In this document: positions 8,365-18,010 of the stretch, piece by piece
Position numbering within the stretch: the stretch's first letter is position 1
Layout: every line of letters starts with the position of its first letter
DNA from: an uncultured Paracoccaceae bacterium
GTDB taxonomy: Bacteria; Pseudomonadota; Alphaproteobacteria; Rhodobacterales; Rhodobacteraceae
Assembly (NCBI GenBank): GCA_947500135.1
Contig: CANMQX010000004.1
Coordinates: 1 to 64,000 of the forward strand
Direction: 5' to 3'
DNA: 64,000 nt
Notes under the pieces: model-generated
What the model saw: only the letters and a program-made list of their open reading frames with translations
The model's database searches: none
Told to the model about the DNA's origin: nothing
Position numbers and translations under genes: made by a program

Positions 8365-8500
8365 GCAAAGTGTTTTCAGCATCTGGATTCCACCAATGAT
8401 CCGGTTTGCTTGTGCCGGGGTTTTCAGGGTGTGATTAACCGCATCGCAACACAGCCAATCTAGACTAGTGGCATAATACCCTTTGAAGAACGGATTGCTG

Positions 8501-9913
8501 ATGTCTGCAATTGCCACCGCGATTGACGTGCCGCGCGATGCCCCACCTGATAATTCCGCCTTGCAAGGCCTGATTTCTGGCCTTGGTTATGAAATCGTTG
8601 ATATTGCCGGTTTTCTGGATGCCGTGCGTCAGACAGCGGGCGACCAGTTGCAAACATTGGGGACGTGCCAGCAGGCGTTGCAGACATTGACCGGGTCCAG
8701 CGATGCGGTTGTGTCATCCGTCGCCGATGTCGCGACCTCTTCCCAAAAAGCGTTGGATGCGGTTGAACAATCCGCCGAAGTGATGCGCGCCTCGTTTGAG
8801 GCGTCGCGATCCGTATCAGGATGGGTGGCCAGTTTTGATGAACGAATTGCCGGGGTCGAGGCGTCACTGACCAATGTGCAATCTGCAAATATTGAAATCT
8901 CAAGCATTGCCGCACAGGTCAATATACTGGCCATCAATGCCGGGATTGAAGCCGCGCGGGCGGGCGATGCCGGGCGCGGTTTTGCCGTCGTGGCCAGCGC
9001 GATCAAGGAGTTGTCGCAAAACACCTCGCGCGCCGCAACAGAGGTCACTGATCATATCAAGCTGTTGTCTGATACGGTGCTGCAGTTGAAGAAAGAGGCG
9101 CAAACAATCGCCGATGACGCGCAACAGGTTCTTGAAAATGCGAGCGAGACTGACGCGGCGCTGGTTCAGATTGCCCGGCAAATCAGACAAACCACAGATG
9201 ATGCCAGCGGTATTGCCCAGCAGGCTGATGGCGTTGAAGATGCGGGTAGGGTATTTGCGCCCGCCTTTGATGAACTGGCGACATTGGCCAAACAGACGGC
9301 GCAAGGTGTTGGGCAGGCCAGCGCACGCGGTGCCAACCTGATTGCGCGTAGCGAAGCGATTGTGCAGCATGCTGCGCTGCTGGACGGTGAAAGCGTCGAC
9401 TCGCGTTTTATTTTCTATGTTCAGGATGCGGCTGACCGTATTCGTGACCTGTGGGAACAGGCGATTGCGGCGGGTCAGATCAGTTTGGCGGATTTGTTTG
9501 ATACCAATTATGTGCCCATCCCCAATACCGATCCGCAGCAGCATATCACCCGGTTTACCCGGTTTACCGATGCCAGCCTGCCCCAGTTTCAAGAAGCCGC
9601 GCTGGATTTTGATCCCAAGGTTGTGTTTTGTGCGGCTGTTGATCGGTCAGGCTATCTGCCGACCCATAACAAGAAATTCGCCCATCCGCCCAGCGATGAT
9701 CCGGTGTGGAATGCAAGCCATTGCCGCAACCGCCGTATCTTTGACGATAGGGTCGGGTTGAAATCCGGCCAGAATCAGAAACCGTTTCTGTTGCAGGTCT
9801 ATCGCCGTGACATGGGCGGCGGTGAGTTCACGATGATGAAGGATCTTTCCGCGCCGATCATGGTGCAAGGCCGCCATTGGGGCGGCCTGCGCATGGCCTA
9901 TACGTTTGACTGA
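8501..9913 (+). CDS. soluble methyl-accepting chemotaxis-type protein
   Basis: About 470 residues with no membrane segment or signal peptide. The N-terminal 270 residues are a long helical coiled coil carrying the MCP signalling hairpin, here [15 protein letters not shown] followed by [19 protein letters not shown]. The C-terminal part (about 310-470) is a globular domain with [17 protein letters not shown] and [11 protein letters not shown], typical of a C-terminal sensing module of cytoplasmic receptors. It would signal to CheA/CheW arrays or act as a stand-alone sensor; no che genes are in the window. ATG 8501 is preferred over TTG 8483. Confidence 0.85.
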   Translation: MSAIATAIDVPRDAPPDNSALQGLISGLGYEIVDIAGFLDAVRQTAGDQLQTLGTCQQALQTLTGSSDAVVSSVADVATSSQKALDAVEQSAEVMRASFEASRSVSGWVASFDERIAGVEASLTNVQSANIEISSIAAQVNILAINAGIEAARAGDAGRGFAVVASAIKELSQNTSRAATEVTDHIKLLSDTVLQLKKEAQTIADDAQQVLENASETDAALVQIARQIRQTTDDASGIAQQADGVEDAGRVFAPAFDELATLAKQTAQGVGQASARGANLIARSEAIVQHAALLDGESVDSRFIFYVQDAADRIRDLWEQAIAAGQISLADLFDTNYVPIPNTDPQQHITRFTRFTDASLPQFQEAALDFDPKVVFCAAVDRSGYLPTHNKKFAHPPSDDPVWNASHCRNRRIFDDRVGLKSGQNQKPFLLQVYRRDMGGGEFTMMKDLSAPIMVQGRHWGGLRMAYTFD

Positions 9914-9923
9914 TGCGGATTCG

Positions 9924-11711
9924 TTATGGTGTCGCGATGGTGGTGCCCCCCCGTTCATCGGTCTGGTAATATCCAGATAGTACCAACACGTCAGACGCTG
10001 ACATATCCCGTGATTGCCACGCCTTGATGGCGACCCCCAGAAGCCGGGGCATCAGCATTGGCCAAAGCTGCGTATCGCTTGTGGTGAACTCGGACCAGAA
10101 CGTGCCTTGCACCCCGATAATCCGGTCGGCCAATGCCGGGTCGGGCACGGGGTCCCAATTAATCGTGTCTTCCAACCCGACGAACGCGGCCCAGCTTGCC
10201 CCCCAATCATCGGGATCGTCGCTATGCGCCATGTCCAGATAGACATGCTGCGCCGGGGTCATGACAACGTCATAGCCTGCCCGCGCCGCATCAAGGCCGG
10301 GCCCCTGACCCGTCCAACTGAACAGGATGGCGTCATGGCCGATGCCGCCTTGGCTGCCTTGCGCGGCTTCTTCCCATGCGGCGGGGCGTTTGCCGTTTTG
10401 CGTGATGGTCCCGGCGAGGCGCGCAATGGTCCAGCCTTGCAAGTCCTTGGTCGTGTCCAAGCCTTTGTCGGCCATCAGCGCACGGGCTTTGGGGCTGCTC
10501 ATCCATGTCTCTTCCGGCAGTTCATCGCAGCCCAGATGCAGAATTTCGAATGGGAAAAGGTCGCCCACCTCTTCTGCGATATCGTTCAGCACCTCCCACG
10601 TCTTGGGCATGGCGGGGTTCAGGGCGTTTCGCTGATAGCCCTGAACGGATCGTTCTTGCCCATTGTCGCCGGGGTCGCGTGTGTCGGGGTAGATTTTGGC
10701 GATGGCCAGCGCATGGGCGGGCGCCTCAATCTCTGGCATCACCTCGATATTCAGCGCCTTGGCATGTGCGATGATGGCGCGTGCTGTGTCCTTGCTATAG
10801 CTGCCGCCTTGTTCGATCTGCCCGGCAAAAAGGCCCGGCATCACATGCCCTTCACCACGCAACGCGGTCTTTTGCCAAAGCGCCGGGTGGCTGTCGATTT
10901 CCAGCCGGAATGCCTCATCATCGGCGAAATGCCAATGGAACCTGTTGAGTTTCAACAGCGCCATCAGATCAAGCAGCGACAGGATTGTCGCAGGGTCATA
11001 ATAGTGGCGCGCCGTGTCCAGATGCTGCCCGCGCCAGCCAAAACGCGGTGCATCGCTGATCTGCCCGCAGGGCAGCGGCCCTTGCTGCAAAAGGGTCAGC
11101 AGGGTGATACCTGCATAAAACCGCCCGCCATAGGAATTGGCGGTGATGGTGATCTGGTCGGCGGCGATATCGATGATATAGGTATCCGGTTCCAGTTCGC
11201 TGGTGATGATTTTCACCTGGTGCTGCCCGCTGAACGCCATCCCTTTCCTGGTGGCAAGCGCGGCGACGGCACCCAGCGCGTCATCATCGCACTGGAACCC
11301 GTCGATTGTGATGTGACCGCCTGCTGGTTGCCAGCTTTCCGGTTGCGGCACGATGGGCAGACCTGCGAACGGCCCATGATTTGTTGTGGGTCGCGGGCGG
11401 CATCCCGCATCGGTCGGGGGTAGGGGGATGAGGTCACCGCCTGCCCGCAGATATGGCCCCAGCGGCATCCATGCCCGGTTTGCCGGGGTGAAGCCGCCGC
11501 TATATTTGATCTCAATGATATGGGGTTTGCCGGCTTTTAGGTCAGGCAGGCAGACTTCGGTGTAGCTGCCCAAGGATTTGTGCAGCGTCCCACCGGATAC
11601 CGGTTCCAGCGGTGCCATCCCCGAAAAGCAGAATACCGGTGCAGTGATGTCCCGATCTGCTGTGATCCGGCAGATCAGGGTATCGCCGGTGATGTCGCAA
11701 GTGTAGTCCAT
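9924..11711 (-). CDS. GH20 beta-N-acetylhexosaminidase, cytoplasmic
   Basis: 595 residues from ATG 11711. A GH20b-like alpha/beta domain lies at about 115-215 (LPIVPQPESW... VKIITSE) and the catalytic barrel at about 220-580, with RGQHLDTARHYY, NRFHWHFADDEAFRLEI and the catalytic D396-E397 pair in HLGCDELPEETW. It removes terminal beta-linked GlcNAc or GalNAc. It has no signal peptide, so it should act on oligosaccharides imported by the adjacent ABC transporter. Its start lies one base after the stop of the GntR gene, so the two form an operon divergent from the transporter. The open frame extends 55 codons upstream into gntR, which I reject. Confidence 0.92.
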   Translation of the reverse strand: MDYTCDITGDTLICRITADRDITAPVFCFSGMAPLEPVSGGTLHKSLGSYTEVCLPDLKAGKPHIIEIKYSGGFTPANRAWMPLGPYLRAGGDLIPLPPTDAGCRPRPTTNHGPFAGLPIVPQPESWQPAGGHITIDGFQCDDDALGAVAALATRKGMAFSGQHQVKIITSELEPDTYIIDIAADQITITANSYGGRFYAGITLLTLLQQGPLPCGQISDAPRFGWRGQHLDTARHYYDPATILSLLDLMALLKLNRFHWHFADDEAFRLEIDSHPALWQKTALRGEGHVMPGLFAGQIEQGGSYSKDTARAIIAHAKALNIEVMPEIEAPAHALAIAKIYPDTRDPGDNGQERSVQGYQRNALNPAMPKTWEVLNDIAEEVGDLFPFEILHLGCDELPEETWMSSPKARALMADKGLDTTKDLQGWTIARLAGTITQNGKRPAAWEEAAQGSQGGIGHDAILFSWTGQGPGLDAARAGYDVVMTPAQHVYLDMAHSDDPDDWGASWAAFVGLEDTINWDPVPDPALADRIIGVQGTFWSEFTTSDTQLWPMLMPRLLGVAIKAWQSRDMSASDVLVLSGYYQTDERGGTTIATP

Positions 11712-11712
11712 G

Positions 11713-12468
11713 TTAGTCCAGTCGCAATTCAGACACGAAGTCGTAGATGTCGGAGCGGTAAAGCCCGCTTGTGAATTCAACGGGCCGCCCGGAGGCCAGA
11801 TAACCGGTGCGTTCGATCTGCAGGATCGCGGCCCCTTCGGCGAGTTCCAATAGTTCGGCGATGGGGGCGGTTGCATTGACTGCCGTCACCCGCTGGATCG
11901 CACGGTTTGGTGCGGTCTGCCGTTTGCGCAGCACCTCGTAAAGCGAGACGCCGACCTTGTCGGGGCGGGGCAGCACGTCTTCGGGTAATGACGAATATTC
12001 CAGTGCCATGGGCGCGCCGTCACCGATCCGTAACCGGTGAATGCGGGCGACCTGATGGTGAGGTGCCAGCCCAAGTGTCATCGCCTCTGCCGGGTTTGGG
12101 CGGAACAATCCGTGCAGTAACAGGCGGCTGGTTGACGCGATCCCGCGCGCCTGCAGGTTTTCGGTGAAGGATACCAGCGACGATAGCGATTGTTCGAACC
12201 GCGCGCCTTGCCCGCGTACGAAAGACCCCGCACCCTGCCGTTGATCGATCAGCCCGTCTGAGACCAGTTCCGCAATCGCCTTGCGGACGGTGACCCGGCT
12301 GACATCGGCAATGTTGGCCATGTCCCGTTCGGGGGGCAGTTGGTCGTCGGCTGCCAATTCCCCGGTCGAGATCAGACCGCCGATATGGCGATAAAGCTGT
12401 TTGTATCGTGGCCCGCGCCCTTGGCGATACCATTTCGCGGGTTGCAGTTGCTCTGTCAGTTCTGTCAT
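11713..12468 (-). CDS. GntR-family repressor with UTRA domain (NagR-like)
   Basis: About 251 residues. The N-terminal winged helix-turn-helix (about 20-85) has YKQLYRHIGGLISTGEL, LPPERDMANIADVSRVTVRK and GLIDQRQGAGSFV. A C-terminal UTRA effector domain (about 100-245) ends in ILQIERTGYLASGRPVEFT. HutC/NagR-type members bind amino-sugar phosphates and release DNA. It sits between the hexosaminidase and the ABC operon and probably represses both, and itself, through TGGTAT elements in the divergent promoter. ATG 12468 follows AAGGGCGG and is preferred over a TTG eight codons upstream. Confidence 0.9.
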   Translation of the reverse strand: MTELTEQLQPAKWYRQGRGPRYKQLYRHIGGLISTGELAADDQLPPERDMANIADVSRVTVRKAIAELVSDGLIDQRQGAGSFVRGQGARFEQSLSSLVSFTENLQARGIASTSRLLLHGLFRPNPAEAMTLGLAPHHQVARIHRLRIGDGAPMALEYSSLPEDVLPRPDKVGVSLYEVLRKRQTAPNRAIQRVTAVNATAPIAELLELAEGAAILQIERTGYLASGRPVEFTSGLYRSDIYDFVSELRLD

Positions 12469-12483
12469 GGCCGCCCTTTTCGC

Positions 12484-12504
12484 TGGTATCAATATTTAAT
12501 ACCA
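12484..12504. promoter_or_regulatory. candidate GntR operator, TGGTAT-N9-ATACCA
   Basis: An inverted repeat with 6-base arms around an AT-rich centre, located 16 bases upstream of the regulator start. It would overlap the leftward promoter or leader. The same TGGTAT half recurs at 12535 and 12587 toward the transporter genes. AT-rich dyads of this size are typical of GntR targets; the match to this regulator is inferred from position. Confidence 0.6.
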
Positions 12505-12532
12505 ATAGAACCCATTTTTGAAAGTCATGATT

Positions 12533-12598
12533 TTTGGTATATCATTAAACCTTTGTTTCAAAGATAAAATGATCAATAAAAAACTTTGGTATTATAAT
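12533..12598 (+). promoter_or_regulatory. promoter of the amino-sugar operon with two TTTGGTAT half-operators
   Basis: TTTGGTAT occurs at 12533-12540 and again at 12585-12592, 52 bases apart (about five helical turns). The second runs directly into TATAAT at 12593-12598, a perfect -10 box. A weak -35-like TGATCA lies 17 bases upstream of it. A repressor on the second element would block RNA polymerase, and looping to the first or to the dyad at 12484 is possible. Confidence 0.5.
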
Positions 12599-12674
12599 GG
12601 TCGCAAAAAAAATGTTCCGGGTTAAGATTAAGTTGTAACAGCGATTCGTGACATTGTTCCGGGGGGAAAGCACA

Positions 12675-13613
12675 GTGGTAGATACAGCCCAGACGCAGTT
12701 GGAGGCAGTGCAGCAGCAACGCGGCCGCGCCTTGCCCGAAAGCGTTTTTGCCTGGTTGCTGATTGGTCCCGCGATGCTGTTTATCGCTGTTATCGTGGCC
12801 TGGCCCCTTGCCGAAACCATCCGCCTTTCTTTCATGGAAGCTGATCTGGGTGGTGAGCAATATGTCGGTCTGGCCAACTATGCTGATCTGATGGACAGCC
12901 GCAAATTTCACCAGACTATTGTACGCACCTTTTACTGGATGTTCCTGTCGGTCAGCCTGAAGCTGATCCTGGGCCTGATCGGTGCGACTTTGTTGAATGC
13001 CGCCGTGCCGGGTCGTGCCCTGTTCCGTGTGCTGGTCATGCCGCCATGGATCATCCCGATTGCCATCGGCTGTATCGGTTGGCTATGGCTCTATAACGGC
13101 TATTTCGGTGTGTTGTCCGGCACGATGATGCAGCTTGGCATCACCGACGGCCCGTTTGAATTCCTGGCACATAAGCAGTCGGCGTTCTATTCGGCGGTTG
13201 TCACAGATGTCTGGGTGGGCACCCCGATGGTGACCCTGTTCTTTCTTGCAGCGATGCAGGGCGTGCCCCGTGACCTTTACGAGGCGGCCTATGTTGATGG
13301 CGCCAGCCGTTGGTATCGCTTTCGCCGCATCACGATCCCGCAGATCATGCCGGTGATTGTGTCCATGTCCCTGCTATCTGCGATCTTTACCTTCAATTCG
13401 TTCGAGATCATCTGGATCCTGACCGAAGGTGGGCCGCGCAGTGCAACCACAACCCTGATCGTGGACACCTACAAGACCGCCATCAGCAACTTCAAATTCG
13501 GCGAAGGGTCGGCACGCGCGGTAGTTATCGTGATCCTGCTGGGTACATTCAGCCTTATCTATCTGTTCTTCCTCAACAAGGTGAACAAGCATTACGGGAG
13601 CGGCAAGAAATGA
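12675..13613 (+). CDS. ABC sugar transporter permease (UgpA/MalF type)
   Basis: About 312 residues with six predicted membrane helices, the first at FAWLLIGPAMLFIAVIVAWPL. The cytoplasmic EAA loop is EAAYVDGASRWYRFRRITIP. It is one half of the membrane pore of a CUT1-type importer, which usually takes di- and oligosaccharides. I prefer GTG 12675, seven bases after GGGGGA; an in-frame GTG at 12648 would add nine residues. It overlaps the second permease by four bases. Confidence 0.9.
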   Translation: MVDTAQTQLEAVQQQRGRALPESVFAWLLIGPAMLFIAVIVAWPLAETIRLSFMEADLGGEQYVGLANYADLMDSRKFHQTIVRTFYWMFLSVSLKLILGLIGATLLNAAVPGRALFRVLVMPPWIIPIAIGCIGWLWLYNGYFGVLSGTMMQLGITDGPFEFLAHKQSAFYSAVVTDVWVGTPMVTLFFLAAMQGVPRDLYEAAYVDGASRWYRFRRITIPQIMPVIVSMSLLSAIFTFNSFEIIWILTEGGPRSATTTLIVDTYKTAISNFKFGEGSARAVVIVILLGTFSLIYLFFLNKVNKHYGSGKK

Positions 13614-14452
13614 TGGATCGCTATTCAAAACTTCAGATGGTCGGCATCTACTTTGCCATCACCATATTCCTGATCTTCATCCTGCTGCCATTCTTTGAGA
13701 TGTTCATGGCGTCCCTGCGCCCGCTGGAGCATCTGTTCCGCAGCCCCTATCAGTTCTGGTCGGATGATTTCAGCTTTCAGGCCTATCGTGACATGTGGGT
13801 CACGGTGCCCCTGTTGGGCCGCTATATCCTGAACTCGATCTTTATCGCGGGAATGGTGACGGGTTTGACGATGATCTTTGTGATCCCTGCCGCCTATGCC
13901 TATGCCCGCCTTGAGTTTCCGTTCAAGAACCTGACGCTGGGCATCTTTCTGGGTGTAAACATGTTCACCGGTGCGGTTCTGTTGATCCCGCTTTACCGTG
14001 TGCTGCGCACCATGGGTTTGCTGAATACCTATTGGTCGATGATCGTCCCCGGTGTCGCCTTCCTGATCCCGACCGGTATCTGGTTGCTGCGGTCCTATCT
14101 GGAAAAGATCCCGCGCGAGTTGGAAGAGGCTGCTTTTGTTGATGGTGCTAGCCGTATGTATACCCTGCGCCGCGTTGTGCTGCCATTGGCTGTTCCCGGT
14201 TTGATCGTTGTCGGTGTCGCCGTGTTCATCGGTGCCTATGCCCAGCAGTTCCTGTTTGCCATCACGTTTAACCAGCAGCGCGAATTGCAGCCGCTGCCCG
14301 CCGGTTTGTTCGAATTTATCGGATATCAGGATGTGACCTGGAACCAGATGATGGCCGCCGCCCTGGTTGGTGTGCTGCCCGTCATGATCATCTTTCTGTT
14401 CTTACAAAAATACTTGGTTGCCGGGCTGACTGCCGGTGCCGTCAAAGAGTAA
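13610..14452 (+). CDS. ABC sugar transporter permease (UgpE/MalG type)
   Basis: About 280 residues and six membrane helices, with the EAA motif EEAAFVDGASRMYTLRRVVL. It is the partner of the preceding permease in a CUT1 importer. The start ATG overlaps the previous stop (ATGATGG gives two possible ATGs). A much longer open frame upstream overlaps the first permease in another frame and is not real. The binding-protein gene follows after 28 bases. Confidence 0.9.
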   Translation: MMDRYSKLQMVGIYFAITIFLIFILLPFFEMFMASLRPLEHLFRSPYQFWSDDFSFQAYRDMWVTVPLLGRYILNSIFIAGMVTGLTMIFVIPAAYAYARLEFPFKNLTLGIFLGVNMFTGAVLLIPLYRVLRTMGLLNTYWSMIVPGVAFLIPTGIWLLRSYLEKIPRELEEAAFVDGASRMYTLRRVVLPLAVPGLIVVGVAVFIGAYAQQFLFAITFNQQRELQPLPAGLFEFIGYQDVTWNQMMAAALVGVLPVMIIFLFLQKYLVAGLTAGAVKE

Positions 14453-14480
14453 TCAAACCAGTCAACAAGGGAGACTACCA

Positions 14481-15692
14481 ATGAAACTAACCAAACTGAC
14501 ACTTACGGCGGCGCTTTTGTCCACCGGTGCGACCGTGGCTGTGGCCGATGGCCATGCCAAAGAGGTGCATTTCATCATGTGCGGCGGCGAGGTTCGCGAG
14601 GCTGATCAGGCTGTCGTTGATCAGTTCGAAGCAGATCATAATGGTGTGACCGTCAATCTGGAAGCTGTGCCATGGGGCACATGTCAGGATAAATCCCTGA
14701 CCCTGGCTGCCGCCGGTGACCCGCCATCCATCGCCTATATGGGCAGCCGCACATTGCGTCAGCTGGCCAATAACGACCTGATCGTCCCGTCCGAAATTCA
14801 AAGCGACGTCACCTATCAGGAAGGTGTTTTGAACACCGTCACCATCGAAGGCACGACATGGGGTTACCCACACGCGTTTTCCACCAAGGCCCTTTATATC
14901 AACTGCGATATCGTTGAAGCCTCTGGTCAGGAATGTGCGGCCCCTGCCACATGGGATGACATGTACACGATGGCCAAAGGCGTTGTGGACAACACGGATG
15001 CTGCCGGTGTCGGCCTTGCGGGCAAGGATTTCGACAACACCATGCACCAGTTCCTGAACTACCTTTATTCCAATGGTGGTGTGGTGATCGATCCTGCATC
15101 GGGTGAAAACATGCTGGACAGCCAGCAGACCCGCGAGACGCTGGAGTTTTATGGCAAGCTGGTTGACGTCGCCCAAGAAGGCCCAACCGCATGGGAACGT
15201 GACCAATTGAAGGATCTGTTCAACGACGGTCAGATCGCGATGTATGTCCAGGGCCCATGGGGTTACGGCCAGCATAACGAAGATATCAACCAGATCGTGG
15301 CCCCTGTGCCTGCTGGCCCATCCGGCGAAAGCGGTACTATCCTGATCACGGACAGCATCGTTGTGTTCAAAGGTTCTGGTCACGAAGAACTGGCCCATGA
15401 ACTGGCACAGCGCATCACATCAGGTGACAGCCAGTATGACCTTGATTCCAGCTGGGGTCTGACCCCCATTCTGGACTATACCGCGATGGGTCGTGATGAA
15501 GTTTACTATACCGACGGTATCTGGCCAAACTTCACCGCCACGATTTCCACAGGTGGTCCAGAGCCGCTGGTCGAGGATTTCAAATCGCTGCAGTCAGTCT
15601 TCACCAACATGGTCCAAGGCATCATCCTGAAGGATGACACTGTGGACAACCTGGTGACCATCGCCGGTGAGGAACTGGACGACGCGCTTTAA
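14481..15692 (+). CDS. periplasmic sugar-binding protein of the ABC importer
   Basis: 403 residues with a Sec signal (MKLTKLTLTAALLSTGATVAVADG). The mature protein has the family-1 solute-binding pattern: VVDQFEADHNGVTVNLEAVPWG near the N-terminus, PPSIAYMGS, and W/P-rich ligand contacts such as GTTWGYPHAF, YVQGPWGYG and DSSWGLTP. It captures an oligosaccharide and delivers it to the two permeases. The hexosaminidase and nag-type genes around it suggest chitooligosaccharides. AAGGGAGA lies upstream of the ATG. A strong stem-loop follows the gene. Confidence 0.9.
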   Translation: MKLTKLTLTAALLSTGATVAVADGHAKEVHFIMCGGEVREADQAVVDQFEADHNGVTVNLEAVPWGTCQDKSLTLAAAGDPPSIAYMGSRTLRQLANNDLIVPSEIQSDVTYQEGVLNTVTIEGTTWGYPHAFSTKALYINCDIVEASGQECAAPATWDDMYTMAKGVVDNTDAAGVGLAGKDFDNTMHQFLNYLYSNGGVVIDPASGENMLDSQQTRETLEFYGKLVDVAQEGPTAWERDQLKDLFNDGQIAMYVQGPWGYGQHNEDINQIVAPVPAGPSGESGTILITDSIVVFKGSGHEELAHELAQRITSGDSQYDLDSSWGLTPILDYTAMGRDEVYYTDGIWPNFTATISTGGPEPLVEDFKSLQSVFTNMVQGIILKDDTVDNLVTIAGEELDDAL

Positions 15693-15712
15693 GGGCGATC
15701 CTCCCTGAGCCC

Positions 15713-15739
15713 TCGGGTGGCGGTATCGCTGCCACCCGA
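15713..15739 (+). other. intercistronic stem-loop after the binding-protein gene
   Basis: TCGGGTGGC and its exact complement GCCACCCGA flank a 9-base loop. It lies between the binding-protein stop and the ATPase start and has no U tract. Such stems after binding-protein genes usually shield the upstream message from 3' decay, giving more binding protein than ATPase. That role is inferred from the maltose-operon precedent. Confidence 0.65.
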
Positions 15740-15776
15740 AATTCCCGAATGATCTTACATACGGAAACATGACGCT

Positions 15777-16877
15777 ATGGCTACGCTTGACCTTCTTTCG
15801 ATCAGTAAATCCTTTGGCGCCGCGAAGGTGCTGCATGACATCAGTCTGGCCATCAATGACAAGGAATTTGTTGTGTTTGTCGGCCCGTCTGGCTGTGGTA
15901 AATCCACCCTGTTGCGCATCATTGCCGGGCTGGAAGAATCCACATCAGGCCAGATTATGATTGGCGGCGATGATGTCAGCGACGCCCATCCCGTTGATCG
16001 CGGCATTTCGATGGTTTTCCAGTCCTATGCGCTTTACCCGCATCTGAGTGTTTATGAAAATATCGCCTTTCCGCTGCGCGTTCAGAAGCTTTCGCAGCAG
16101 GACATGGATACCCGTGTGCAGCGCGCGGCCGACATCCTGCAACTGACCGACAAGTTGCAGTTGAAGCCCGGCCAGCTGTCGGGTGGTCAGCGGCAGCGTG
16201 TAGCCATTGGCCGTTCGATTGTCCGCAATCCCAAGATTTTCCTGTTTGACGAACCATTGTCCAACCTTGACGCGGCCTTGCGCGGCGACATGCGGGTTGA
16301 GTTGAGCCAACTGCATCGCAGCCTTGATGCCACCATGGTTTACGTCACCCATGATCAGGTTGAGGCGATGACGATGGCCGACCGGATTGTGGTGCTGAAC
16401 GGTGGCCGGGTTGAGCAATTTGGCACACCGATGGAGCTGTATCATCATCCCAAGACGAAATTCGTGGCCTCTTTCATTGGTCAGCCGAATATGAATCTGG
16501 TGCCTGCCACTGTGACGGGTGCTGATGCAACCGGCCTTGGCGTGGAACTGCCCGGCGGTTGCCAGATGACATTGCCGGTTGAGGCCCGCACCGTTGCCGT
16601 TGGCGACAAGGTTGAGGTCGGGATGCGCCCCGAACATGTCCACCTTGGTAAGGCTGGATTAGAGATTAACGTGAATGTGTTGGAACGTCTGGGTGGTGTG
16701 TCGATCACCTATGGCACGGCTGCTGATGGCACCCGGTTCTGCGCCTCGCTGCCCGGTGATGCCCGGATTGACGAAGGCGCGCCAATCACGCTGGGCGCTG
16801 CGCCCGAAGACTGCCATGTGTTTGACAAGTCTGGTGATGTGCTGCGCAGACGATCCGCCCCGGCCCTTGTCGCATGA
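15777..16877 (+). CDS. ABC sugar importer ATPase (UgpC/MsmK/MalK type)
   Basis: 366 residues. Walker A is GPSGCGKST (36-44), the signature LSGGQRQRVAIG, and Walker B FLFDEPLSNLDA, followed by the switch His in VTHDQ. The C-terminal about 130 residues form the regulatory TOBE domain (GMRPEHVHLG). It powers the CUT1 importer encoded just upstream. Its stop overlaps the oxidoreductase start (ATGA). Confidence 0.92.
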   Translation: MATLDLLSISKSFGAAKVLHDISLAINDKEFVVFVGPSGCGKSTLLRIIAGLEESTSGQIMIGGDDVSDAHPVDRGISMVFQSYALYPHLSVYENIAFPLRVQKLSQQDMDTRVQRAADILQLTDKLQLKPGQLSGGQRQRVAIGRSIVRNPKIFLFDEPLSNLDAALRGDMRVELSQLHRSLDATMVYVTHDQVEAMTMADRIVVLNGGRVEQFGTPMELYHHPKTKFVASFIGQPNMNLVPATVTGADATGLGVELPGGCQMTLPVEARTVAVGDKVEVGMRPEHVHLGKAGLEINVNVLERLGGVSITYGTAADGTRFCASLPGDARIDEGAPITLGAAPEDCHVFDKSGDVLRRRSAPALVA

Positions 16878-18010
16878 GGATCGTTACCGCAGGGATTGGC
16901 CTGCGTGCGGGCCATGTCTTGTCGATCATGAAAGAGGCGATGCCCGAGATCGACTTTGTCGGCTATTACGACCCGCAGCCCAGTCATCTGGAGATGATTG
17001 GTGCGGACACGCCACGTTATGATGATGTGACGATCATGTTGGCGGAGGCCGAGCCGGATCTGTTTTTTGTCGGCTCGCCGAACAGTTTCCACCTTGAACA
17101 TATCAAGCTGGGCCTTGCCGCAGGCGTGCGCATGTTCACCGAAAAACCTGTCGTGACCACCAAGGCGGACACCATGGAACTGGCCGCATTGCTGGCTGAA
17201 CATGGAACAGATCGGGTGATGGTCGGTCTTGTGTTGCGCTATTCGCAGCACATGGTGGATCTGCGCAAGGTGCTGGATCAGCTTGGTCCGATTACATCAC
17301 TGGAGGCGAACGAACATATTGCCCCCTATCACGGTGCGTTTTTCATGCGCGACTGGCGTCGCATGATCAAATGGTCGGGCGGCTTCATGCTCGAAAAATG
17401 CTGCCACGACATCGATATCTACAATATGGTATGCCACTCACGGCCGCAGCGGGTCGCAAGCTTTGGCGGACGCAAGTCGTTCGTACCAGAGTTTGCCCCC
17501 ACGCTGAATTCCGAGAACGAGATCATGCACCGCAAGAAAAGCGTGTGGGAAAGCGTGGATGATCCGTTCCGTTCCGACGGGGACATCATCGATTACCAGA
17601 CCGCGATCCTGCAATATGAAAGCGGTGCAAGCCTGTCCTTTCACACCAATCTGAACGTGCCGGATGAACATCGCCGGTTCTGTGTGATGGGTGCGCTGGG
17701 CATGGCCGAGGGCGATTTCGTGCGTGGGTCGCTGAAGGCGACGGCACGCGACGGATCGGTGATTGCCGATCACGACTACACGCAGATGGAGGCGGCAAAG
17801 GCGTCGGCCCATTACGGTGCTGATCACATGATGGTCGATGACATCTTGGCCTATCTGAAAGGTGAGGCGGACAACCTACCCGTGGGTGTCACCGACGCGT
17901 TGGAGGCCGGACTGGCCGCGATGGCGATTGATGAGGCCCGGATCACCGGGCGCGTCGTTAATCTGACCGACACTTGGAAAGAATTTGATAGCTATGGATT
18001 GCGCGCATGA
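16874..18010 (+). CDS. Gfo/Idh/MocA family oxidoreductase
   Basis: 378 residues. The N-terminal Rossmann part has MRIVTAGIGLRAGHVLSIM in place of a textbook G-x-G-x-x-G, and the family EKP appears as TEKPVVTTK. The C-terminal domain carries the NGG-like GGFMLEKCCHDIDIYN, with K and H-D-I catalytic-type residues. It probably oxidises or epimerises a sugar derivative with NAD(P). It sits inside the amino-sugar operon, overlapping both neighbours by four bases, so it should act on the imported oligosaccharide or a product of it. The substrate is unknown. Confidence 0.85.
   Translation: MRIVTAGIGLRAGHVLSIMKEAMPEIDFVGYYDPQPSHLEMIGADTPRYDDVTIMLAEAEPDLFFVGSPNSFHLEHIKLGLAAGVRMFTEKPVVTTKADTMELAALLAEHGTDRVMVGLVLRYSQHMVDLRKVLDQLGPITSLEANEHIAPYHGAFFMRDWRRMIKWSGGFMLEKCCHDIDIYNMVCHSRPQRVASFGGRKSFVPEFAPTLNSENEIMHRKKSVWESVDDPFRSDGDIIDYQTAILQYESGASLSFHTNLNVPDEHRRFCVMGALGMAEGDFVRGSLKATARDGSVIADHDYTQMEAAKASAHYGADHMMVDDILAYLKGEADNLPVGVTDALEAGLAAMAIDEARITGRVVNLTDTWKEFDSYGLRA

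Noticed and set aside
10014..11423. 469-residue open frame opposite the GH20 gene
   Set aside because: It is antisense to a well-supported enzyme and has no recognisable motif or ribosome site.
13310..13609. N-terminal extension of the second ABC permease
   Set aside because: It overlaps the first permease in another frame and encodes a His/Arg-rich sequence unlike the family; ATG 13610 fits.
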